A stretch of DNA of 64,000 nucleotides from Corynebacterium hylobatis. GTDB taxonomy: Bacteria > Actinomycetota > Actinomycetes > Mycobacteriales > Mycobacteriaceae. The DNA lies in contig NZ_RXHJ01000001.1 in the NCBI RefSeq assembly GCF_003955685.1, positions 221,570 to 285,569 of the forward strand, read 5' to 3'. The notes beneath the pieces are model-generated. The model did not search any database and was not told the origin of the DNA. It worked only from the letters and a program-made list of their open reading frames with translations. Shown here in pieces: positions 9,252 through 17,541 of the stretch. The position numbers and the translations under genes were made by a program. The first letter of the stretch is position 1; each line of letters starts with the position of its first letter.

Positions 9252-10988
9252 ATGCTCTCCACCATGCAGAACGTGCCGCTGTCGATCTCCCGGATCCTCC
9301 AGTACGGTTCCACCGCGCATGCCACCACGAAGGTGACCACGTGGCGCACCGACAGTGCCGAGGAGACCACGTTCGATGAGATCCACGCCCGGGCCGCGGC
9401 CTTCGCCCACGCGCTGCATGACGATCTGGGGATCACGGGAGACCAGCGGGTCGGCTCCTTCATGCACAACTGCGCCGAGCACCTGGAGGTGCAGTTCGCG
9501 GTGTCCAGCATGGGGGCGATCTTCGCCCCGTTGAACAAGCAGCTGATGAGCGACCAGGTCCAGCACATCATCAACCACGCCGAGATCGAGGTCATCGTCT
9601 GCGATCCCCGGCTGGCCGGCCTGCTGGGTAAGGCGCTGGTGGACTGCCCCTCGGTGCAGGCGGTGGTCTTCACGGGCCTCGGCCCCCTGGCCCCGGTGAT
9701 GGCGGAGCTTCCCGACGGCATCGCGGTCCACTCCTATGAGGCGCTGCTCGACGGCCGTTCCACAGTCTACGACTGGCCTGTCCTGGACGAGAACACCACC
9801 GCCGCGATCTGCTATTCCACCGGCACCTCCGGTCCGCCGAAGGGCGTGGCCTATTCGCACCGTTCGATCTACCTGCAGGCGATGGCGCTGCGTACCACTG
9901 ACTCCCTGGCCGTCTCCCACGGCGAGTCCTTCCTGTGCTGCGTGCCCATCTACCACGTCCTGTCCTGGGGGGTCCCCTACGCGGCCTTCATGTCGGGCAC
10001 CCCCCTGGTCTTCCCCGATTCAGACGTCTCCGCCCCGACGCTCGCCCGCCTCATCGCGGCGGTGCACCCCCGGGTGGCACACGGCGTGCCCACTCTGTGG
10101 ATCCAGCTCATCGTGCACTACCTGCACAACCCGCCGGAGCGGATGTCCCTGACGGAGATCTACGTCGGTGGTTCCCCCGCTCCGCCGATCCTCATCGAAC
10201 TGTGGGAGGAGCGCTACGGTGTCGACATCATCCACGTGTGGGGCATGACGGAGACGTCCTCGGTCGGCACCGTCGCGCGGCCCCCGTCCGGCTCCTCGGG
10301 CGAGGCCCGCTGGACCTACCGCGTCAGCCAGGGGCGGTTCTCCAACCTGCTGGAGTACCGGGTGGTCAACGACGGTGAGGTCGTCTCCTCCACCGACCGC
10401 AACCAGGGTGAGATCCAGGTGCGCGGCAACATCGTCACCGGCGCCTACTACCACTCCCCCACGGAGGTCGGCGACGGCACCGCCAGCGAATTCCGGGGCC
10501 GGGAGGTAACCGACGCAGGTGAGCTGTTCACCGACGACGGCTGGCTGCGCACCGGCGACGTAGGTTCCGTCACCGCCGACGGTTTCCTCACGGTCTCCGA
10601 CCGCGCCCGCGACGTGATCCGTTCCGGTGGTGAGTGGATCTACTCCGCCATGCTGGAGAACATCATCATGAACGAGCCGGAGGTCGTGGAGTGCGCCGTC
10701 ATCGGCTACCCCGACGAGAAGTGGGGTGAGCGCCCGCTCGCGGTGACCGTGCTGCACGAGGACATCGCGCAGACGGAACAGATCGCCGAGCAGCTCCGCG
10801 ACGCCCTGCGTTCCGCCCTCCCGGGCTGGATGCTGCCGGAGTACTGGACCTTCGTCCGCGACATCGACAAGACGTCGGTGGGCAAATTCGACAAGAAGGA
10901 TCTGCGCAAGCACCTGGCCGAAGGGGAGTTCAGGATCATCGCGCTCAAGGGCCCGGGACAGCCGAAGGACCCCCGGCCGGAGAACTGA
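9252..10988 (+). CDS. AMP-forming fatty-acid-CoA ligase
   Basis: Activates a carboxylic acid, most likely a medium- or long-chain fatty acid, to its acyl-CoA through an acyl-adenylate. The 578-residue protein (from ATG 9252) has the ANL-superfamily motifs: P-loop-like A3 ICYSTGTSGPPKGVAYSHRS (about 183-202), VWGMTETS (about 332-339), GWLRTGDVG (about 434-442) and the hinge region SDRARDVIRSGGEWI (about 450-464) with GG before the catalytic C-domain. The lysine in TSVGKFDKKDLRK (about 540-552) is the expected A10 lysine. The closest architecture is the AlkK-like medium-chain ligase group; the substrate cannot be fixed from sequence. It stands alone, divergent from rho. Confidence 0.85.
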   Translation: MLSTMQNVPLSISRILQYGSTAHATTKVTTWRTDSAEETTFDEIHARAAAFAHALHDDLGITGDQRVGSFMHNCAEHLEVQFAVSSMGAIFAPLNKQLMSDQVQHIINHAEIEVIVCDPRLAGLLGKALVDCPSVQAVVFTGLGPLAPVMAELPDGIAVHSYEALLDGRSTVYDWPVLDENTTAAICYSTGTSGPPKGVAYSHRSIYLQAMALRTTDSLAVSHGESFLCCVPIYHVLSWGVPYAAFMSGTPLVFPDSDVSAPTLARLIAAVHPRVAHGVPTLWIQLIVHYLHNPPERMSLTEIYVGGSPAPPILIELWEERYGVDIIHVWGMTETSSVGTVARPPSGSSGEARWTYRVSQGRFSNLLEYRVVNDGEVVSSTDRNQGEIQVRGNIVTGAYYHSPTEVGDGTASEFRGREVTDAGELFTDDGWLRTGDVGSVTADGFLTVSDRARDVIRSGGEWIYSAMLENIIMNEPEVVECAVIGYPDEKWGERPLAVTVLHEDIAQTEQIAEQLRDALRSALPGWMLPEYWTFVRDIDKTSVGKFDKKDLRKHLAEGEFRIIALKGPGQPKDPRPEN

Positions 10989-11029
10989 TCCTGGCATACT
11001 GCGGCCCAGGTTCCTAGGATATAAGGAAC

Positions 11030-12127
11030 ATGACGACGCAACTTCCTCTGCCGGGCTTTCCTGGGCGAGGCGGGCCGGGCACACCCCCACCGCCGCGGAT
11101 CGACGGCGCCCGCGAACTCGTCGACACCTACGGCCGGGTCGCCCGTGATCTACGCGTCAGTCTCACCGACCGCTGCAACCTGCGCTGCACCTACTGCATG
11201 CCCGCTGAGGGGTTGGAGTGGCTGCCCACAGAGGCCTCCCTCACCGATGAGGAGGTCATCCGGCTGATCACTATCGCGGTCACCCGCCTGGGTATCCGCC
11301 AGATCCGTTTCACCGGCGGGGAGCCGCTGCTGCGGAAATCACTGGAGAAGATCATCGCCGCCACCACGGCGCTGCGCACCGACGAGGGCCAGCCCGTATC
11401 CACCGCTCTGACCACCAACGGTCTGGGGCTGCCACGCCGGCTCCCCGGCCTGCAGGAGGCGGGGCTGGAACGGGTCAACATCTCCCTGGACACCCTCGAC
11501 CGGGAACGTTATACCCGCCTGACCCGCCGTGACCGGCTGCCGGATGTCCTGGCGGCCATCGACGCCGCCGTGGCCGCCGGGATGCACCCGGTCAAGGTCA
11601 ACTCGGTGATCATGCCCGGCGTCAACGAGGCCGACATCGTCCCGCTGGCCGAGTACTGCCTGGACCGGGGCGCGCAGCTGCGCTTCATCGAGCAGATGCC
11701 CCTGGGGCCGCGCGATAAATGGCGGCGGGAGGACATGGTCACCGCCGACCAGATTCTGGAACAGCTGCGCACCGCCTTCGTGCTCAGCCCGGCGGAGGAG
11801 CCCCGGGGGGCGGCACCGGCGGCGTTGTGGGAGGCACGGGGTGTCGATAAGCAGGAGCTGCACGGCAGCATCGGCGTGATCGCCTCAGTGACCCGGCCCT
11901 TCTGCGGCGACTGCGACCGCACCCGGCTGACCACCGACGGGGCGATACGCACCTGCCTGTTCTCCCGCACCGAGACCTCCCTGCGGGAACTGATCCGCGG
12001 GGGTGCCGGGGACGCGGAGCTCGCCGCCATCTGGGCCGGGGCGATGTGGGGCAAACTACCCGGCCACGGCATCGACGATCCTGGTTTCCTCCAGCCGGAC
12101 CGCCCCATGTCCGCCATCGGTGGCTAA
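11030..12127 (+). CDS. moaA: GTP 3',8-cyclase (molybdenum cofactor biosynthesis)
   Basis: Radical-SAM enzyme that converts GTP to 3',8-cyclo-GTP, the first step of molybdopterin synthesis. The 365-residue protein carries the N-terminal cluster C49-x3-C53-x2-C56 (DRCNLRCTYCMP), FTGGEPLLRK (about 90-99), and the C-terminal GTP-side cluster CGDCDRTRLTTDGAIRTC (about 290-307). It ends in Gly-Gly, as active MoaA requires. A TAGGAT -10 box at 11015-11020 lies just before the ATG, so the transcript is nearly leaderless; AAGGAA sits in between. It starts a moaA-moeA-moaC-mobA series that feeds the Mo enzyme NarG encoded downstream. Confidence 0.96.
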   Translation: MTTQLPLPGFPGRGGPGTPPPPRIDGARELVDTYGRVARDLRVSLTDRCNLRCTYCMPAEGLEWLPTEASLTDEEVIRLITIAVTRLGIRQIRFTGGEPLLRKSLEKIIAATTALRTDEGQPVSTALTTNGLGLPRRLPGLQEAGLERVNISLDTLDRERYTRLTRRDRLPDVLAAIDAAVAAGMHPVKVNSVIMPGVNEADIVPLAEYCLDRGAQLRFIEQMPLGPRDKWRREDMVTADQILEQLRTAFVLSPAEEPRGAAPAALWEARGVDKQELHGSIGVIASVTRPFCGDCDRTRLTTDGAIRTCLFSRTETSLRELIRGGAGDAELAAIWAGAMWGKLPGHGIDDPGFLQPDRPMSAIGG

Positions 12128-12137
12128 TCTCGTCTCC

Positions 12138-13382
12138 ATGCGGTCCATCACCGAACATCTGGCAGCGCTCCTCGACCTCGACCTGGCCTCCCCCGGCGAG
12201 CCCGTGAGCGTCACCCCTGTCGACGCCCCGGGACTGGTGCTCGCCGCCGACGCCGTCGCGGTGCTGCCTGTTCCGCCGTTCTCCAATTCCGCCATGGACG
12301 GTTTCCTCGTGCGCGACGGTGACCTCGACGGCCCCGGCCCGTGGACGCTGCCCGTGTCCGGTGAGATCCCCGCCGGCGGTGTGGCCGCCGACGTCCCGGC
12401 CGGTGCGGCCCTGCGGATCATGACCGGCGCCCCCGTCGGTGAGCACCACGGGGACCTGCGGGTCATCCCCGTCGAGGACACCGACATCCCCGGTGGCCCG
12501 CAGCCCCTTCCCGGTTCGGTGACCATCCACTCCGTGCGTCCGGAACGCCGGCACATCCGCGCGCTGGGTGAGAACATCACCCCCGGTGAGGTCGTCGTCC
12601 CCGCCGGCACCCGCGTTGACCCGGGCGCCGTCGCGGCGTTGATCTCCGCGGGCCTGCCCCGCGTGACCGTCTTCCCCCGCCCCCGCGTGGCGGTCCTGTC
12701 CTCCGGTGACGAGCTGGTCGAGCCGGGCATGCACCCGGGTCCGGGGCAGCTGCCCGACTCAAACCGGCCGATGCTCGCCGCCCTGTTCGCCGAGCAGGGC
12801 ATCGAGGTGACGCAGGTCCATTCCGGTGACCGGCCCCTTGATTTCCGGGCGGTGCTCGACCGGCTGTGCGCCACCCATGACCTGGTGGTCACCACCGGCG
12901 GGGTCTCCGTCGGGGCCTTCGATGTGGTGCGCGAGGCCACCTCGGGCGAGGGCGTGTGGTTCGGCACCGTGGCGCAGCGCCCGGGCTCGCCGCAGGGGTT
13001 GGGCACCCGCGGGCGGGCGGTGCTGATGTGCCTGCCGGGCAACCCGGTCGCAGCCTTCGTCTCCTGGTGTCTGTACGTGCCGCCGCTGCTGGCGGCGCTC
13101 TCCGGTACCGTCCCGACCCGGGGATTGTGGGAGCGCCCGCATATCCGCGCCACCGTCGCGGAAGGAGTGAGCTTTCCGGCATCCCCGGAGCGCACCTTCC
13201 TCGCCCCGGTCCACCTCGACTGGTCGGGCGGCCGGCCTGTCGCGGCCCCCTTCAACCGGCACAGCACCGGCTCCCATCTGGTGGCCTCCCTGGCCGGTAC
13301 GGACGGGGTCGCGCTCATTGAGCCGGGTACCAGTCGACTGCAGGGCGGCGACACCGTCGGTGTCCTGCTCCGCCGCCCCTGA
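12138..13382 (+). CDS. moeA: Molybdopterin molybdenumtransferase MoeA
   Basis: Inserts molybdate into adenylylated molybdopterin. The 414-residue protein shows the MoeA order: N-terminal domain with PPFSNSAMDGFLV (about 44-56, the conserved S-x-MDG motif), MTGAPVG (about 95-101), the MoCF-type binding fold with VLSSGDELVEPG (about 188-199), SNRPML (about 209-214), TTGGVSVG (about 253-260) and LPGNPVAAF (about 300-308), then a C-terminal beta domain. The ATG at 12138 is ten bases after the moaA stop; earlier in-frame sequence lies within moaA. Confidence 0.93.
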   Translation: MRSITEHLAALLDLDLASPGEPVSVTPVDAPGLVLAADAVAVLPVPPFSNSAMDGFLVRDGDLDGPGPWTLPVSGEIPAGGVAADVPAGAALRIMTGAPVGEHHGDLRVIPVEDTDIPGGPQPLPGSVTIHSVRPERRHIRALGENITPGEVVVPAGTRVDPGAVAALISAGLPRVTVFPRPRVAVLSSGDELVEPGMHPGPGQLPDSNRPMLAALFAEQGIEVTQVHSGDRPLDFRAVLDRLCATHDLVVTTGGVSVGAFDVVREATSGEGVWFGTVAQRPGSPQGLGTRGRAVLMCLPGNPVAAFVSWCLYVPPLLAALSGTVPTRGLWERPHIRATVAEGVSFPASPERTFLAPVHLDWSGGRPVAAPFNRHSTGSHLVASLAGTDGVALIEPGTSRLQGGDTVGVLLRRP

Positions 13383-13416
13383 GCGCACCCAGTCAGTTCC
13401 TTCAGAAAGGTAAGCC

Positions 13417-13893
13417 ATGAAGTTCACCCATCTCGACGCCGCCGGTGCGGCCCACATGGTCGACGTGACCGCCAAGAACCCGACCGTGCGTGCGGCCACC
13501 GCCCGCGGCGAGGTCGCCTGCTCCCCGGAGGTGCTGGCCGCGCTGCGCGACGGGACCGTACCCAAGGGCGATGTCCTGGCCGTCGCCCGGATCGCGGGCA
13601 TCTCGGCAGCGAAGAAGGTGCCGGATCTGCTGCCGCTGGCCCACACCATCGGCGTGCACGGCTGCGTGGTCGATCTGGAGATCCTCGACGACCACGTCGC
13701 CATCGAGGCCACCGTACGTACCGCCGACCGCACCGGCGTGGAGATGGAGGCTCTGACCGCAGTGACTGTCGCCGCGCTCGCGATCGTCGACATGGTCAAG
13801 GGTGTGGACCGTTCCGCCTACCTGCGCACCTGCGGTATCACCGCGAAATCAGGCGGACGTTCGGGCGACTGGTCCCGCGAGCTGCCGCGCTGA
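13417..13893 (+). CDS. moaC: Cyclic pyranopterin monophosphate synthase MoaC
   Basis: Converts 3',8-cyclo-GTP to cyclic pyranopterin monophosphate, the step after MoaA. At 158 residues it has the usual length. A clear AGAAAGG Shine-Dalgarno precedes the ATG. The family motif usually written LIPLCHP reads LLPLAHT here (about 70-76), and MCKAVD reads MVKGVD (about 127-132). The catalytic His, Lys and Asp positions are kept while the cysteines are not. Its TGA overlaps the mobA ATG by one base. Confidence 0.93.
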   Translation: MKFTHLDAAGAAHMVDVTAKNPTVRAATARGEVACSPEVLAALRDGTVPKGDVLAVARIAGISAAKKVPDLLPLAHTIGVHGCVVDLEILDDHVAIEATVRTADRTGVEMEALTAVTVAALAIVDMVKGVDRSAYLRTCGITAKSGGRSGDWSRELPR

Positions 13894-14465
13894 TGCCTGC
13901 CGTCATCGTCCTGGCGGGCGGACGCGGGCAGCGCATGGGCGGGGTGGACAAGGCGCAGGTCACCCTCGACGGTGTCCGCCTGGTCGACCATCTCCTTGCC
14001 GCCCTGGCCGACCATGAGGTGGTGGTCGTCTCCCCGCAGCCGGACCTGGGGGTCGCGGTGCCCGTGGTCAGCGAGGACCCGCCCTTCGGCGGCCCCGTGG
14101 CCGGCATCGCCGCCGGCTTCCGGACGCTTGAGACACCGGAACTCGTCGCCGTGCTCTCTGTCGATGCGCCGGATTCACCCGCCCTGCTGCCCCTGCTTGT
14201 TGATGCCCTCTCCCACCACCCCGCAGCCGACGCCGCCGTCGTGCGCGCCGCCGACGGCCACGTCCAGCCCCTGTGCGCGGTGTGGCGGGCAGCGGGGCTT
14301 GAGCGTGCGCTGGGCCGGCTGGACACCGTGCGTGATCAGGCGGCGAAGAAACTGCTGCGGACCGCCGACCTGGTCATCGAGGTCGACGGCGACGGGACAG
14401 AACGCGACTACGACACCCCCGGTGAACTTGCCGAACGCGGTGAGGTCGGTATCACCGGACGATGA
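13893..14465 (+). CDS. mobA: Molybdenum cofactor guanylyltransferase MobA
   Basis: Transfers GMP from GTP to Mo-molybdopterin to form the bis-MGD cofactor that NarG needs. The 190-residue protein opens with the nucleotidyltransferase signature VLAGGRGQRMGGVDKAQ (about 5-21), followed by SVDAPDSP (about 90-97, the metal-binding Asp region). It is coupled to moaC by a one-base overlap. Its 3' end overlaps the convergent copper oxidase gene by 14 bases. Confidence 0.9.
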   Translation: MPAVIVLAGGRGQRMGGVDKAQVTLDGVRLVDHLLAALADHEVVVVSPQPDLGVAVPVVSEDPPFGGPVAGIAAGFRTLETPELVAVLSVDAPDSPALLPLLVDALSHHPAADAAVVRAADGHVQPLCAVWRAAGLERALGRLDTVRDQAAKKLLRTADLVIEVDGDGTERDYDTPGELAERGEVGITGR

Positions 14466-15867
14466 TGGTGCCGTGCTGGCCCCGCTCCCCTTCCGTCATG
14501 ATGTGGTTGACGAAGGTGTAGGTGCCCGGCTCCTCGAAGGTCACCTCCACGAAACCGCCCTGGGCGGGCAGCAGGGGCAGCACCTGCGCGCCGGTGGACT
14601 CCCCCAGCCCGGCGCGCACGGAGTAGCTGCCCTCGCTGAAGACGGTGTCGAAGACGGCGCCGACGATGTGGAAGCTCAGCGGGTTGTCGGGGCCGACGTT
14701 GAGGACCCAGAACCGCACCCGCTGCCCGGCGGTGATCTCCAGCGGACGCAGGTCGTACTGGTTGGGGTAGCCGTTGAAACCGGTCAGGTCGTGGCGGCCG
14801 GCGTTGACGCGTTCGGCGTCGGCGCCGGTGTCGCGTTGGCCGAGGAAGATCTCGTGGGCCAGCAGTGTGTACTCGTGGTCGACCTCGTCGAGGCCTGCGG
14901 GTGGGTCGATGATGACGGCGCCGGCCATGCCGTTGGCGATGTGCAGGCTCATGGGGGCGGTGGCGCAGTGGTACATCCAGATCCCCCAGCGGCGGGCGAC
15001 GAATTCGTAGACCAGGCTCTCTCCCGGTGAGATGGTGGCCATGGGGGCGTCGGGGCTGACCTCCCCGGCGTGGAAGTCGATGGAATGGCCCATGGTGCCG
15101 TGGTTGGTGAGGGTGATGCGGAAGGTGTCGCCGACCCTCCCGCGCAGCGTGGGCCCGGGGGCCTGGCCGTTGAACAGCCACTGGGCCTGCTGGTGTCCGG
15201 GGGCGACCTCCCGGATCTCCTCGGTGACGGTGAACGCCAGCTCGTGGACGGTGCCGGTGGGTGCGGGTGGGAGGGCGGGGTCGTACCAGGCGCCTTCCGG
15301 CAGTTCGGCGGCCAGGCGGGTGGCGGGGCTGGGCACATCGACGAACGGGTTGGTCTCCGGGGTCGGGCTGCTCCCCGGGGTGATGGCCTGGGCGGGGACA
15401 TCGGTGGCGCCGGTGACCACGACGTTGAAGACCATCCCCTGGGCCCGGTGCCCGGCGATGGTGCACCACCCCTGCGTGTCGGCGGTGAACACGCCCGCAT
15501 CGAAGGTGGCGGATTCACCCGGGTCAATCAGTTCGGTGGTGAAGCCGTTGAGGGTGAGGTCGTGCGGCTGGTTGCCCCCGTTGACCAGCTCCAGGACGAG
15601 CCGGCTGCCGGCGGGGATCTCCACCCGGTTGGGGTGGTAGGACATGCCATCGATGCGGATGGCCTGCGTGATGGTCTCCCCGGTCTGGGTCACCTCGGCC
15701 GGGGCCTGCGCCCGCTGGGTGCCCGGCCCGGTGGTCAGGGTGACGCCGAGGACGATGACGGCTGCGATGGCCAGGCCGATCACCAGCCAGGAGGCCCAGC
15801 CGGTCTGCGCTTCCGGCCCATGCTCCGGGCGGGGTTCGGTGGCGGGGGCACCCACGGGGATGGTCAT
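14452..15867 (-). CDS. Three-domain multicopper oxidase, copper nitrite reductase (NirK)-like
   Basis: Probably a membrane-anchored copper enzyme, best matching NirK-type nitrite reductases (nitrite to NO). The 471-residue protein has one N-terminal membrane anchor (about 24-45). The first cupredoxin domain has a full type 1-like site (H102, C135, H140, M145). A NirK-like pair of domains follows: HSIDFH (H261, H266), YHC...H...M (H300, C301, H309, M314), H400 and H455. These correspond to the type 1 and type 2 copper ligands of NirK. A laccase-like role is possible but less likely. The ATG at 15865-15867 lies just outside the left end of an IS element, which separates it from the co-directional membrane genes. 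An in-frame ATG 12 codons upstream (15901-15903) lies in the IS hairpin. Confidence 0.82.
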   Translation of the reverse strand: MTIPVGAPATEPRPEHGPEAQTGWASWLVIGLAIAAVIVLGVTLTTGPGTQRAQAPAEVTQTGETITQAIRIDGMSYHPNRVEIPAGSRLVLELVNGGNQPHDLTLNGFTTELIDPGESATFDAGVFTADTQGWCTIAGHRAQGMVFNVVVTGATDVPAQAITPGSSPTPETNPFVDVPSPATRLAAELPEGAWYDPALPPAPTGTVHELAFTVTEEIREVAPGHQQAQWLFNGQAPGPTLRGRVGDTFRITLTNHGTMGHSIDFHAGEVSPDAPMATISPGESLVYEFVARRWGIWMYHCATAPMSLHIANGMAGAVIIDPPAGLDEVDHEYTLLAHEIFLGQRDTGADAERVNAGRHDLTGFNGYPNQYDLRPLEITAGQRVRFWVLNVGPDNPLSFHIVGAVFDTVFSEGSYSVRAGLGESTGAQVLPLLPAQGGFVEVTFEEPGTYTFVNHIMTEGERGQHGTIIVR

Positions 15868-15886
15868 CGAATAGCACCCCTGGAAA

Positions 15887-15907
15887 CCCCTGCCTTCAGG
15901 CATGGGG
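15887..15907. repeat. IS605-type left-end hairpin
   Basis: CCCCTGCC and GGCATGGGG pair with one bulged A around a TTCA loop. In this family the single-strand hairpin near the end is recognised by TnpA. It lies 20 bases from the ATG of the copper oxidase gene. Confidence 0.8.
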
Positions 15908-15921
15908 AGGAAAGAGACGGG

Positions 15922-16316
15922 TTAGGTATTACGTTGGTTTTCGACATATTTCTTGACCACTTCCAGTGTTGCGCCGCCGACAGCGGCGACGAAGTACAAG
16001 TTTGTCCAGAGCGTCAGAAGCCTGGATAGGAAGGACGGGAACTCTTGCCTGAGCACACAGGGTGATCGTCCCTTGATCTGTTTCACCAGTCGGTGGATGC
16101 CGTACTGCGGGTCGCAGTCGACCAGTAGGTGAACATGATCGGGCATGGTGTCCGGCTCAATGATGGTGCATTCCCGTGTTCGGCGGCGACCTTCCGGACG
16201 ATCTCGGTGAGCCTGACTGCCACGTCGCCCTCGATGACCGGGCGACGATATGTCGGGCACCATACGAGGTGGTAGGCACACCGGCAGACAACATTTCTGC
16301 TTGACCTGATATCAAC
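15922..16316 (-). pseudogene. tnpA: IS200-type Y1 transposase tnpA, frameshifted
   Basis: TnpA would cut and join single-stranded IS ends through a tyrosine. The C-terminal part is clear: MPDHVHLLVDCDP carries the HUH motif (H-V-H) and EVVKKYVENQRNT carries the catalytic Tyr. The N-terminal part, RNVVCRCAYHLVWCPTYRRP, lies in a different frame upstream. The two frames join near 16165-16178, where GAACACGGGAATGCACC reads AEHGNAP in one frame and ECTII in the other, as if by a +2 or -1 change. The upstream frame has no ATG or GTG before the conserved block; a GTT stands where a start would be expected (16314-16316). The gene is therefore most likely inactive. Confidence 0.8.
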
Positions 16317-16357
16317 CCTCTGGACGAAACATCACGTGGTGGGGTATAGCTGGCGGT

Positions 16358-17506
16358 GTGGACGAGATCGTGCGTTACACCTACCGCCTGCGCCCAGGCA
16401 CCCAGGCGCAGCGATCGCTTTCCCAGGAATGGGGTCGGTGTAGGTTCCTGTGGAATGAGGCAGTCCACCAGCAGAAGGCCGGTAATAAGCCAACCCTGGC
16501 GAAGCTGGGGAAGCTGCTGACCGAGCTGCGGGGGAAGAACGCGTGGATGCGGGAGGGTTCCCAGGTCGCCCAACAAGCCACACTCCGCACCTATGCGCAG
16601 GCACTCCAACACTCCTACACGGTCAAGGGCCGGGGTCGGCCCACATACAAGACGAAAAAACGCGCTTTTCCGTCGTTGGAGTACTCCACCCGGGGGTTCT
16701 CTATCCGGGACGGTCGTCTGCGACTGCCCAAGGGTGTGTCGATTCCGGTGGTGTGGTCCCGCGAGTTGCCCTCCGAACCGACGAGTGTGCGCGTCTACCA
16801 GGACAGCCTCGGACACTGGTACGCCTCGTTCGTGGTCCGCCGCGAAGCGAAACCAACCCCGGAGACTGAGGGACGTATCGGTATCGACTGGGGTGTGTCC
16901 ACCACCGCCACGACCACCGACGAGAATTATGACCTGCCCTACATGGGGCACCGCAGGCGCTGTGCCGCGGAACTGGCCAAGGCACAGCGGAAGATGTCGC
17001 GGCGTCACCGCACGGGACGCAAGCAGTCCAACGGGTATCAGCGTGCCCGCCGCCAGGCCGCGAAGCTGCACAAGAAAGCCGCTCGGCAGACCACGCACGA
17101 CTCCCGGGTGTGGGCGAAGAAGATCACCGACAACCATCATCTGATCGCGATAGAGGACTTCAAACCGGCGTTTCTCGCCAGGTCCACGATGGCGCGGAAA
17201 GCCGCTGATGCCGCTATCGGTGCGGCCAAGCGCGAGCTTGTCACCAGGGCCGCGCGGGCTGGCCGGAAGGTGGTGCTGGTCACGCCCGCCTACACGACCA
17301 TGACGTGTTCTGAGTGTTTCGCGAGAGCCAAGCAACCACTCGAACTCGAAGAGCGAACCTTCCGGTGCCAGACCTGCGGACACACTGCGGGTCGGGACCG
17401 GAACGCTGCCAGGGTGATCCTGGCTGTGGCAGAACGGGGCCACACCAGTGTTGAGGACATAAGACATGTGCACCCTCCTTCCGGGGATGTTGTGGATGCG
17501 GCCTGA
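16358..17506 (+). CDS. tnpB: TnpB, IS605-family RNA-guided nuclease
   Basis: TnpB proteins are RNA-guided DNA nucleases, related to Cas12, that help IS605 elements persist at their donor site. The 382-residue protein starts at a GTG and has an N-terminal helix-turn-helix/wedge part. The RuvC core has IGIDWGV (Asp about 184), LIAIEDFKP (Glu about 270) and GRDRNAA (Asp about 350). The zinc finger has CSEC (about 320-323) and CQTCG (about 340-344). All three acidic residues and four cysteines are present, so it looks functional. It is divergent from the broken tnpA. Confidence 0.93.
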   Translation: MDEIVRYTYRLRPGTQAQRSLSQEWGRCRFLWNEAVHQQKAGNKPTLAKLGKLLTELRGKNAWMREGSQVAQQATLRTYAQALQHSYTVKGRGRPTYKTKKRAFPSLEYSTRGFSIRDGRLRLPKGVSIPVVWSRELPSEPTSVRVYQDSLGHWYASFVVRREAKPTPETEGRIGIDWGVSTTATTTDENYDLPYMGHRRRCAAELAKAQRKMSRRHRTGRKQSNGYQRARRQAAKLHKKAARQTTHDSRVWAKKITDNHHLIAIEDFKPAFLARSTMARKAADAAIGAAKRELVTRAARAGRKVVLVTPAYTTMTCSECFARAKQPLELEERTFRCQTCGHTAGRDRNAARVILAVAERGHTSVEDIRHVHPPSGDVVDAA

Positions 17507-17541
17507 GCTGGAAATCCCCCGCCTTTAGGCGTGGGGAACCC
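17400..17541 (+). ncRNA. Possible omega-RNA (reRNA) at the tnpB 3' end
   Basis: In IS605 elements the guide RNA of TnpB covers the 3' end of tnpB and the right end of the element, with the guide taken from the flanking DNA. Here that span would include the right-end hairpin at 17516-17536, and the guide would begin near 17541. This is inferred from family knowledge; no promoter was identified. Confidence 0.35.
17516..17536. repeat. IS605-type right-end hairpin
   Basis: CCCCCGCC and GGCGTGGGG pair imperfectly around TTTA, matching the left-end hairpin at 15887-15907 in 17 of 21 positions. It lies ten bases after the tnpB stop and five bases before the stop codon of the neighbouring membrane protein gene. 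Confidence 0.8.

Larger units (their letters stand above)
15880..17541. mobile_element. IS200/IS605-family insertion sequence (divergent tnpA/tnpB)
   Basis: The element is bounded by two related imperfect hairpins: CCCCTGCCTTCAGGCATGGG (15887-15906) on the left and CCCCCGCCTTTAGGCGTGGG (17516-17535) on the right. These are subterminal palindromes of the IS605 type, not terminal inverted repeats. Between them lie a decayed Y1 transposase gene (minus) and an intact tnpB (plus). Exact cleavage sites cannot be fixed by eye, so the ends given are approximate. The insertion sits between the stop codon of a membrane protein gene (17542-17544) and the start of the copper oxidase gene (15867). Confidence 0.9.

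Noticed and set aside
16157..17473. 438-codon minus-strand frame across tnpB
   Set aside because: It is the complement of a functional-looking tnpB and only touches the out-of-frame N-terminal part of tnpA.
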